A program made the translations under genes and the position numbers. A DNA stretch of 13,401 bases. Origin: Acetofilamentum sp. Lineage in GTDB: Bacteria > Bacteroidota > Bacteroidia > Bacteroidales > JAFGXI01. The stretch spans positions 1-13,401 of the forward strand of contig DYOK01000055.1 of NCBI GenBank assembly GCA_020720565.1, read 5' to 3'. Positions 7,210 to 13,401 of the stretch are shown here, piece by piece. Each line of letters begins with the position of its first letter. Position 1 is the first letter of the stretch. The notes below the pieces were generated by a model, which saw nothing but the letters and a program-made list of their open reading frames with translations, was not told the origin of the DNA and made no database searches.

Positions 7210-10200
7210 ATTTGTTTCTTCGAGCAATTATATTGCTTTTGATTCGCTTAGTTTTAATCTTTCCTGTGTGCATAATATGGTACATTACAGGAATCATAAT
7301 CAAAGTTAAGAAGGTAGCAAATGTTAAACCGAAGACAATTGACCATGCTAATGGACCAAAGAACATGACATTGTCGCCACCAATATGAATGTGTGGGTCG
7401 AGATGAGTGAATAATCCTACAAAGTCGATGTTTAATCCAATAGCCAAAGGAATTAATCCCATTATGGTGGCCGAGGCTGTTAAAAGTACTGGAATAATTC
7501 TGGTTTTACCGCCTTGAATAATGGCATCTTTTGTTTTCAGGCCTCGTTCTCTCAAAACGTCAGTAAATTCGACCAGCAAAATACCATTTCGCACTACAAT
7601 TCCTCCCAGCGCAATAATTCCCATTCCGGTCATAATAATTGATATAGACATTTTGAATAGCATAAAGCCAAGTAAAACGCCAATAACACTAAAAATAACT
7701 TCAGAAAGAATAATAGTTGTCTTACCCCAAGAGTTGAACTGTGTAACCAGAATAAATACGATCATGAGTAAAGCCAGAATCATAGCTTTAGAAAAGAATT
7801 CCATTGTTTCTTTCTGGTCTTCTTTTTCGCCGGTCATTTTTATTTCGACATTAGCACTTTTTTGGAAACTAGGTAAGCTCTTTTCAATTTGAGCTACCAC
7901 GTTGTTGGCCGTAAATCCTGTTTCGACATCAGACGATAAAGTAATAACTTGTTTAAGGTTATAGCGTTTGATACCACCATAGGTGTTTTGGTACGATATT
8001 TTAGCTACAGCCGATAGGGGAATACTACGAAACATACCTGTTGCCATATCGCGGTATGTGATTCGGTGGGTAAGCAATCGGTCAATATTGTCACGCGTTT
8101 CTTCGTTATATCGCAACTGAACAGGGTATTGGTCTTCGCCATCGCGGTATTTAGTAATCTCTTTACCAAAAATTGCTGTTCTAAGTTCCATCCCCACTGT
8201 GGCAGATGTAATGCCTTCGCGATTGGCTCGCTCTCGATCGATATCGATAATAATTTCTGGTTTACCCAACTCGAAATCCGATTTTAAAAGAGCAATTCCG
8301 TCGATATTCAATGAATCTAAATATTTTTTTAAACGAATCGATGTTTCGACCAGTTCGTTAATATCTTCTGCATTGACTTCGATGTTGATGGGCTTACCAG
8401 TTGGTGGCCCCATAGTGTTTTTCTCCACGTTGATTTCTGCTCCTGGAAAGTTTTTAACTTCTTTTCTAATTCTGTCGAGATACTCCGATGTTTTGGTATC
8501 GCTTCGTTTTGCAAAATCGACAAAGTTGATGGTTATCTTTCCTAAATTGGGCGAAATTGATTTGTTAAAATTGTCATTCGAAGCACCCAAGGCTATGTTA
8601 CTGATGATAGATTCCACATCGTGGTTCTCTGGACCAATGACTTTGTAAACTTTTTTCTCAATTTCTTTGGTGATAGAATCGGTTAATTGAACCGAAGTAC
8701 CAACGGGCATTTTTATAAAAACATTGATAAATTTGGGATCGTTTTCGGGGAAGAATACCACTTTAGGTTTCACAATTCCAGTTAAAACAATGGTGAAAAC
8801 AGAAATTGCAAATAAACCATACATCAAATAATAAGGATTTTTACCTTTCAACGACCAAATTAAAGTTTTTTCGTACCATGTTAAAAGAGACGGTAATAGC
8901 TTGTTTTGGAAACCATCGATCATTTTTTGTCCCCAAAACATATGGAACGCATAAATTACTGCAATAAATACAACAAAGTTGGCTATTCCAAACGATTGAA
9001 ATAAATAGAACGGAAGTGCCAATAGAGCAATGATTAATGCATTTGTTAATATTTTTTTACTTGTCTTTTGTTGGTGGCCATGTTCGTCGTGGGTCATAAA
9101 CTGAACGGCAAAAACTGGGTTGATAATGTAAGCAACGAACAACGATGCCCCAAGCGTTATAATAAGTGTAGCAGGAATAAAGTACATGAAATTCCCTATT
9201 GTGCCTGGCCAAAAGAGTAAAGGAACAAAAGGTGCAATGGTGGTTAATGTACCCGATAGAATTGGAATAAAAACTTCGCCAGCTGCTTGTTTCGCTGCGT
9301 TGTTGATGCTTAATTTCCCTTTGTGTTGGTTAAAAATTCGGTGGGTATTTTCGATAACCACAATGGCATCGTCCACCACAATTCCAAGGGCAAAAATAAA
9401 GGCAAACATGACCAACATGTTCATGGTAAAATCGATACCAGGCATAATTATATAGGATATGGCCATCGACAAAGGTACAGCCAAACCTACAAATATGGCA
9501 TTGGTCAAACCCATAAAGAACATTAAAATGATGGTTACCAAAATAAATCCAATTATGATGGTGTTATTCAAATCGGCCAAGGTTGTTTTGGTAAATTCCG
9601 ACTGGTCGCCTGTAATATTAACAGTTAAATCTTTTGGAAACTTTTCGGCTTTTAGTTCCCCTAAAATGTCTTTTATTTCTGCACTGGCATCTAAAAGGTT
9701 TTGACCACTTTTCTTTATTACATTGAGTGTAATTACGTTTTTATGGTCTAAGCGAGCATAGCTTTCTTGTTTTTTAAAATCATCTTTAACTTCGGCTATT
9801 TCGTTTAGGCTAATCATTGCACCAGCCGATGTTTTAAAGTGAATGTTTTTGATGGTTTCTACATCGTTAAACTCGCCGGTTACACGAATGGCACGTGACA
9901 TGCCCTGCATATCGATTGTACCGCCCGATATGGTTACGTTTTCCGAAGCTATAGCACGTTCAATGTCGGTAAATGTACAACCAGCCATTTGCATTTTGTA
10001 CATATTGACATTAATTTGAATTTCTCGGTCCAAAGCACCCACAATATCGACGCGGGTAATCTCTGGCAAGCTTTCGATACGATCTTGCAGCAGTTCTGCT
10101 TTTTCTTTGAGATAGTCCAACGAATAATCGCCGGCCATATTAATGTACATAATCGGAATTTCCGACATGTCAACTTCCTGTACAATGGGATCGGTTTTTA

Positions 10201-10597
10201 AGTCGCTTGGTAAATCGCCTCTGGTTTTGTCAACCGCATCTTTCACTTTTTGCTTAGCTTCCGAAACTTCAATTCCAGTATTAAATTCAACCACAATGGT
10301 CGAAAAATCTTGGATACTATTGCTCTTGATTTTTTTTACACCGCTTATCGATTTAATGTTTTTTTCGATAGGTTGTGTTACTAAGTTTTTGATATCGGCG
10401 GGCGAAGTTCCGGGATAAACTGTGCTCACAATGACCGTCGGTATAACAATTTCTGGAAATTGTTCCTTTGGAATTGTGTTATAGTTCCAATACCCGAATA
10501 CACTGATAATAAATACCAATAAATAGATACTGGTTTTATTATCAATCGACCAACTGGTTGGCTTGAACTCTTTTATTTTATGTTTTATGTGCTTCAT
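7208..10597 (-). CDS. RND-family efflux pump, inner-membrane permease subunit
   Basis: This 1129-aa proton-driven exporter is the motor of the tripartite pump. The architecture is that of AcrB-type RND proteins: TM1 (22-39), a first periplasmic porter region (about 40-340) starting YPGTSPADIKNLV, TM2-TM6 (about 345-498), a second porter region (about 612-930), and TM8-TM12 (about 936-1106). TM4 holds GIVVDDAIVVIENTHR with Asp409/Asp410, the proton-relay pair of HAE-type (drug/hydrophobe) pumps. Metal pumps such as CusA/CzcA keep only one Asp at this place. A further permease motif is GIVVRNGILLVEF (999-1011). Two features extend it beyond AcrB size (about 1050 aa): a pair of extra hydrophobic segments (about 518-534 and 538-554) between TM6 and TM7, and a longer periplasmic loop with LDPHIHIGGDN between TM11 and TM12. 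Similar insertions occur, as I recall, in other Bacteroidetes RND pumps. The substrate cannot be told. The ATG at 10597 sits 145 bases after the adaptor stop, and both ends are flanked by the palindromic repeat. Confidence 0.95.
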   Translation of the reverse strand: MKHIKHKIKEFKPTSWSIDNKTSIYLLVFIISVFGYWNYNTIPKEQFPEIVIPTVIVSTVYPGTSPADIKNLVTQPIEKNIKSISGVKKIKSNSIQDFSTIVVEFNTGIEVSEAKQKVKDAVDKTRGDLPSDLKTDPIVQEVDMSEIPIMYINMAGDYSLDYLKEKAELLQDRIESLPEITRVDIVGALDREIQINVNMYKMQMAGCTFTDIERAIASENVTISGGTIDMQGMSRAIRVTGEFNDVETIKNIHFKTSAGAMISLNEIAEVKDDFKKQESYARLDHKNVITLNVIKKSGQNLLDASAEIKDILGELKAEKFPKDLTVNITGDQSEFTKTTLADLNNTIIIGFILVTIILMFFMGLTNAIFVGLAVPLSMAISYIIMPGIDFTMNMLVMFAFIFALGIVVDDAIVVIENTHRIFNQHKGKLSINNAAKQAAGEVFIPILSGTLTTIAPFVPLLFWPGTIGNFMYFIPATLIITLGASLFVAYIINPVFAVQFMTHDEHGHQQKTSKKILTNALIIALLALPFYLFQSFGIANFVVFIAVIYAFHMFWGQKMIDGFQNKLLPSLLTWYEKTLIWSLKGKNPYYLMYGLFAISVFTIVLTGIVKPKVVFFPENDPKFINVFIKMPVGTSVQLTDSITKEIEKKVYKVIGPENHDVESIISNIALGASNDNFNKSISPNLGKITINFVDFAKRSDTKTSEYLDRIRKEVKNFPGAEINVEKNTMGPPTGKPINIEVNAEDINELVETSIRLKKYLDSLNIDGIALLKSDFELGKPEIIIDIDRERANREGITSATVGMELRTAIFGKEITKYRDGEDQYPVQLRYNEETRDNIDRLLTHRITYRDMATGMFRSIPLSAVAKISYQNTYGGIKRYNLKQVITLSSDVETGFTANNVVAQIEKSLPSFQKSANVEIKMTGEKEDQKETMEFFSKAMILALLMIVFILVTQFNSWGKTTIILSEVIFSVIGVLLGFMLFKMSISIIMTGMGIIALGGIVVRNGILLVEFTDVLRERGLKTKDAIIQGGKTRIIPVLLTASATIMGLIPLAIGLNIDFVGLFTHLDPHIHIGGDNVMFFGPLAWSIVFGLTFATFLTLIMIPVMYHIMHTGKIKTKRIKSNIIARRNK

Positions 10598-10620
10598 ATA
10601 AATTGTTTTTTGGCATCAAT

Positions 10621-10645
10621 AAGGACTTCGACCTATTTTATAAAT
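10621..10645 (+). repeat. Palindromic repeat, copy 2, upstream of the RND gene
   Basis: The core AGGAC-TTC-GACCT (10622-10634) has one arm mismatch against the consensus AGGTC. It is followed by TATTTTATAAAT. It lies 24 bases before the RND start codon and is oriented opposite to copies 1 and 4. With copy 1 it forms a 25-position inverted repeat around the RND gene: 24 of 25 positions match, and copy 1 carries an extra 8 bases. The rest of the gap (10646-10742) is AT-rich with no promoter consensus. Confidence 0.75.
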
Positions 10646-10742
10646 TCAAATTAACTTATGCTTAAATTCTTACATTTTTAAAATACTTCAATATCTTATT
10701 CAATGTTTGATATCGTAAGAATCGAATAATACAAGCCTGAGA

Positions 10743-11843
10743 TTATAAATTAATCATTTGATTTTCTGTAATATCGAATAGTCCAGAAGTAATAACCTTG
10801 TCGCCTACAGCCAAACCCGATAATACTTCTACAGTACCATTATATGCTTTACCTTGAACTATAGAACGTTTTTTAGCGGTATAACCTTTGTCGCTTTTTT
10901 CGCCGATCCAAACAAATTGTCCTTTAGAGTCGTTTTGAATTAAATTGATTGGAATTACGATGGCTTTCGAATTTGAATAATCTAAAATATTTAAAATAGC
11001 AATCATGTTGGCACGATATTCTACTTGTCCTTGATCTAAATGTGATTCGATGGTGAACGTACGATTTACAGGATTGATAAATCGGCTGGTAAAGTCAATT
11101 TTTGCGTCGACAGTTAAATTCTGGTCGGGAAAAGTAATGCTTACTTTGTTACCCTCTTTTACTTTGGCAGCATAGGCTTCTGATACTTCGGCTAAGACTT
11201 TAGCTTTATTCAAATTTATCACTCTAAATGCTTCAAATCCAGGATTTATCGTTTGGCCAACTTTAACAGGCACAGCCTCTACCGAGCCATTAATTGGCGA
11301 AACAATTCGGTACATATCAATTTGCTCTTTCAAACTTTTAATTTGATTTTCGAGGTTGTCTTTGTTGTTTTTGGCTTGCAAGTATTGAACTTCGCTACCA
11401 ATGTTTTTGTCCCAAAGCCCTTTTTGTTTGTTATAAACATCGGTTACAAACTTGAGTTGGTCGTTCATTCCTGCTAAATTTTGCGACATGGCAGCATGGT
11501 CGAGCTCGGCTAACACTTGGCCTTTACTTACGTTTTGTCCAACTTTAACCAGCACAGCTGCAATCGTTCCGGGTACTTTCGACATTACCGAAACGTTTTC
11601 GTCGCCATCCAATTTCCCTTGTAGTTCGATGTAATGGTTAAAAGTAGATTCGTTAATTTCTAAAAAGGTTAGTAAAGTGGTATTGCTTGAGTCTGTAACA
11701 CCAATTTCAGCTTCAAGCGTTTTTATTTCGTTTCCGATTCGTGTATAATCTTCTTTAAGTGCTTGCAAATGAGCCTTAGGGTCTTGTTTGCACGAAGCAA
11801 TTGAAAGTAATACGATTCCAGATATGAGCCATTTTGATTTCAT
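10743..11843 (-). CDS. RND efflux periplasmic adaptor (membrane fusion protein), lipoprotein
   Basis: This 366-aa adaptor links the RND pump to the outer-membrane channel. The N-terminus MKSKWLISGIVLLSIASC is a lipoprotein signal; the lipobox Cys18 would be acylated and anchor the protein in the inner membrane. Residues about 24-47 form a short heptad-like helix before the core, absent from AcrA-type adaptors. The first half of the lipoyl domain is at about 82-115 (VPGTIAAVLVKVGQNVSKGQVLAEL). The coiled-coil hairpin is at about 116-177. The second lipoyl half is at about 178-212 (IVSPINGSVEAVPVKVGQTINPG). The beta-barrel domain is at about 213-290 and the membrane-proximal domain at about 295-366 (GTVEVLSGLAVGDKVITSGL). 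It sits between the channel and pump genes in the common outer-membrane factor, adaptor, pump order. The 156-base gap before it holds two palindromic repeats, so independent or modulated expression is possible. No consensus promoter is seen there. Confidence 0.93.
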   Translation of the reverse strand: MKSKWLISGIVLLSIASCKQDPKAHLQALKEDYTRIGNEIKTLEAEIGVTDSSNTTLLTFLEINESTFNHYIELQGKLDGDENVSVMSKVPGTIAAVLVKVGQNVSKGQVLAELDHAAMSQNLAGMNDQLKFVTDVYNKQKGLWDKNIGSEVQYLQAKNNKDNLENQIKSLKEQIDMYRIVSPINGSVEAVPVKVGQTINPGFEAFRVINLNKAKVLAEVSEAYAAKVKEGNKVSITFPDQNLTVDAKIDFTSRFINPVNRTFTIESHLDQGQVEYRANMIAILNILDYSNSKAIVIPINLIQNDSKGQFVWIGEKSDKGYTAKKRSIVQGKAYNGTVEVLSGLAVGDKVITSGLFDITENQMINL

Positions 11844-11883
11844 AGTATCTTATGTTAGATTGTTTCTAATGTATGTGATAATT

Positions 11884-11905
11884 AAGTTCTTCGACCTATT
11901 TATTG
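11884..11905 (+). repeat. Palindromic repeat, copy 3, upstream of the adaptor gene
   Basis: The core AGTTC-TTC-GACCT (11885-11897) has one arm mismatch and is followed by TATTTATTG and a T-rich tract. It lies 41 bases before the adaptor ATG, in the same orientation as copy 2. Its AT tail aligns without gaps to that of copy 1 (16 of 20 positions by eye), so the repeat unit appears to extend to about 33 bases. Confidence 0.7.
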
Positions 11906-11987
11906 TTTTTGTAATTTGTTATTTATCAGACTTATAGTTTAATTAAATACGACATTAAATTATACATAATACTGACTATCGGTGGGT

Positions 11988-12000
11988 GGGTCGAAGACCT
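11988..12000 (-). repeat. Palindromic repeat, copy 4, overlapping the tolC stop codon
   Basis: The core is GGGTC-GAA-GACCT, with one change in the outermost arm base (a G-T wobble is possible in RNA). On the minus strand the reading TAAGGTCTTCGACC begins with the TAA stop of the outer-membrane factor, exactly as copy 1 begins with the stop of the RND gene. It lacks the AT tail of the other copies and is followed instead by CACCCACC. Confidence 0.7.
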
Positions 12001-13340
12001 TAATGCTGATTTAAAAGTTTTTCGAGATTAATTTTAGCGTCGAGTAGTCTCGATAAGGCTTGAAAATAGGCATCTTCGGTACCGATGTACTGCATCTGAG
12101 CTTGATTAAAATCTAATGTTGACATGGTTCCGTTTTTAAGACGGGTTTGAGCGTTCTCGAATATTTTATAGCTTAAATCTTTGTTTTCTTTTTCGACTTG
12201 ATAGGTGTCGAAAGCCGTTTTAAAGTCCGATTTTGCTCGAATGTAGCCAATATCTAAATTGTCTTGCAGCATCAATTTGCCGTTTTTAACTTTGTCCAAC
12301 GATATTTTAGCTTGCGAAATTTTCGATAATTTTTGTCCGCTTCCGAAAATTGGAATCGACACATTAAGCCCAACCAGATTCGATTTGTACCAAATACCAC
12401 CCGAAAAAACTTCGAAATCGTTACTTTGCATCGATTGTTTATGGCTGTAGAAAGCAGAAATAGTCGGTAATAAAGTACTTTTTTCCCTTTGTAAATTTAA
12501 TTTTTGCAGGTTTTCTTGTACATCAAACATTTTATAATCGATGTTTGATGTGAGATTAAATTCTTGATTGTAAATATTATCGAAATTAAATTGCGAATGT
12601 ATATTGTCTAACGATTCGGTCAATTCGATGGGTTGATTGAGTGGTAATCCAATCTGAAATTTGAGCAAATTCTTGGCAAGCTCAATTTGGCTTGTTGCGG
12701 TACTTAAGCCATTTTTTAGCCTCGACAATGTAATTTTAAGTTGGTCGGCATCGGTTTGTTGAACAAATCCGGCTTGATACATGGCTTGCATATCGTCGTA
12801 GATTTTTTGAGTGCTTTCGATATTTTGCTCTAGAATCTTGTTGCGAGCTTGTGCAATTAAAATTAACTGATAGGTTTGCGAAACTTGACTTTTGATATCG
12901 TCTTCGGTCTTTTTTACTTGCGTTAAACTCAATTCTTTATAAATTTTCGAAGCTTTTAACCCGACCAAATATTCGCCACTAAAAATAAGCTGTGTCAATT
13001 GCAACTCTGCAGAGCTGTTATGGTCAGTTCCAAATTTAACAGGAATCATCATGCCCTCGGGTGCTTGAGGATTGAAAATTTGAGCAGGAAGAAGCGTAAC
13101 CGGAATATCAATCATATAGGTATGTCCTAAATTAGCTTTAACTTGAGGCAAGCCAATTGCAGTGGTTTCCCATATTTTCTTTTGAGCAATATCAACGTCC
13201 AACTGCATGTTTTTTAAGTTGACATTGTTTGCAATGGCATAATCTTGTGCTTCTTTTAAGCTAAAAGCCGTTTTAGTGCTATCTTGAGCAAATAATGCCG
13301 ACTGTAAAGCAATTGCAAGGATTAAAAATTTGTATTTCAT
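12000..13340 (-). CDS. TolC-family outer-membrane efflux channel
   Basis: This 446-aa protein forms the trimeric channel-tunnel through which the pump releases substrate outside the cell. Residues 1-18 are a signal peptide (hydrophobic LILAIALQSALFA, cleavage before Gln19). There is no lipobox Cys, so it is TolC-like rather than an acylated OprM-type protein. Two tandem OEP repeats follow (about 27-230 and about 250-440). Each has long heptad-like helices (for example 120-228 and 330-440) broken by strand pairs such as QVKANLGHTYMIDIPVT and the repeat-2 hallmark VSIPIFGSGQ. LKEAQDYAIANNVNL near the N-terminus is the usual opening of the family. Length is normal. It is the first visible gene of the efflux cluster. 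A G/C-rich repeat begins 14 bases before its ATG, so the operon promoter probably lies beyond the right edge. Confidence 0.94.
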   Translation of the reverse strand: MKYKFLILAIALQSALFAQDSTKTAFSLKEAQDYAIANNVNLKNMQLDVDIAQKKIWETTAIGLPQVKANLGHTYMIDIPVTLLPAQIFNPQAPEGMMIPVKFGTDHNSSAELQLTQLIFSGEYLVGLKASKIYKELSLTQVKKTEDDIKSQVSQTYQLILIAQARNKILEQNIESTQKIYDDMQAMYQAGFVQQTDADQLKITLSRLKNGLSTATSQIELAKNLLKFQIGLPLNQPIELTESLDNIHSQFNFDNIYNQEFNLTSNIDYKMFDVQENLQKLNLQREKSTLLPTISAFYSHKQSMQSNDFEVFSGGIWYKSNLVGLNVSIPIFGSGQKLSKISQAKISLDKVKNGKLMLQDNLDIGYIRAKSDFKTAFDTYQVEKENKDLSYKIFENAQTRLKNGTMSTLDFNQAQMQYIGTEDAYFQALSRLLDAKINLEKLLNQH

Positions 13341-13353
13341 CTGTTTATAATTT

Positions 13354-13380
13354 AGCCCCCTAATCCCCGAAGGTGGAATT
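13354..13380. repeat. G/C-rich intergenic repeat-like segment before the tolC start
   Basis: The plus strand shows AGCCCCCTAATCCCCGAAGG followed by TGGAATT, an imperfect palindrome (CCCC-GAA-GGTGG) in an AT-rich setting. It resembles a short dispersed repeat (CCCCTAA...CCCC...GGGG) that I recall from Bacteroidetes genomes. Its edge is 14 bases from the tolC ATG, so it would lie in the mRNA leader if transcription starts farther upstream. Only one copy is in the window, and bases 13381-13401 add nothing recognisable. Confidence 0.4.
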
Positions 13381-13401
13381 AGAGATCGGTTTGTTGATGT
13401 G

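Larger units (their letters stand above)
11884..12001. repeat. Long inverted repeat bounding the tolC-adaptor intercistronic gap
   Basis: The 13-base arms AAGTTCTTCGACC (11884-11896) and GGTCGAAGACCTT (11989-12001) are complementary at 12 of 13 positions and enclose 92 bases. The right arm overlaps the tolC stop codon. In mRNA this could fold into a large hairpin separating the two cistrons. In DNA it has the layout of a small invertible or miniature element. The enclosed bases show no gene and no TAnnTTTG match on either strand. Confidence 0.55.

Noticed and set aside
8199..8648. A 149-aa plus-strand open frame inside the RND gene, and several similar ones (for example 7521-7892, 9459-9704, 10143-10418)
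   Set aside because: They are antisense to a strongly supported RND gene, show no recognisable domain, and arise from its codon use.
10666..10722. 8-base inverted repeat ATTCTTAC / GTAAGAAT in the adaptor-RND gap
   Set aside because: In an AT-rich 145-base gap an 8-base match separated by 41 bases is close to chance expectation.
11981..11990. GGTGGGTGGG as a possible G-quadruplex
   Set aside because: Only three G-tracts are present, the first of two bases. A fourth tract is missing nearby.
7208..13340. Reading the efflux set as a heavy-metal (Cus/Czc-type) exporter because of its His-containing loops
   Set aside because: TM4 carries the double Asp (VVDD) of drug/hydrophobe pumps, and no metal-binding Met/His cluster is evident in the adaptor or channel.

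Overview
The window looks like a chromosomal segment of a Bacteroidota (Bacteroidetes) bacterium. The DNA is AT-rich. Shine-Dalgarno sequences are not evident before the starts. The only convincing promoter has the Bacteroides-type form TTTG / TAnnTTTG. The protein families are also typical of the phylum: an OMP_b-brl_3-type outer-membrane receptor with a carboxypeptidase-like N-terminal domain, single-chain GlyRS, and a Bacteroidetes-style tyrosine integrase. I cannot name the genus. Every gene I can support lies on the minus strand, so transcription runs from right to left.

Right half (13401 to about 7070): a complete tripartite efflux set in transcription order, namely a TolC-family outer-membrane factor (12000-13340), a lipoprotein periplasmic adaptor (10743-11843) and an RND inner-membrane pump (7208-10597). 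A hairpin terminator follows at 7070-7098. The three proteins should assemble into one envelope-spanning, proton-driven exporter. TM4 of the pump carries the paired Asp of drug/hydrophobe pumps rather than the metal-pump signature. The two intercistronic gaps are large (156 and 145 bases). Together with the RND 3' end they hold four copies of an imperfect palindrome, AGGTC-TTC-GACCT, two of which overlap the stop codons of tolC and the RND gene. This is the most unusual signal in the window.

Middle (about 6925 to 3171): a TonB-dependent-receptor-like outer-membrane protein with Gly/Gln-rich ends (4436-6925), then a PagL-like outer-membrane lipid A deacylase / acyloxyacyl hydrolase homologue (3171-4343). 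Both act at the outer membrane. They are 92 bases apart and may be co-transcribed, although a possible promoter -7 box lies between them.

Left (2983 to 1): glycyl-tRNA synthetase (1433-2983), tRNA-Cys(GCA) (1314-1384) with its own promoter, a probable terminator, and a complete tyrosine recombinase (49-1182) directly downstream of the tRNA 3' end. This arrangement is typical of an integrative element inserted in a tRNA gene. The rest of the element would lie left of base 1, outside the window.

No stretch over 300 bases lacks a gene; the largest gap is 6926-7207. I see no CRISPR array, insertion sequence, toxin-antitoxin pair or defence system. The genes are recognisable families. The novelty, if any, lies in the intergenic palindromes of the efflux locus and in the unseen mobile element at the left edge.
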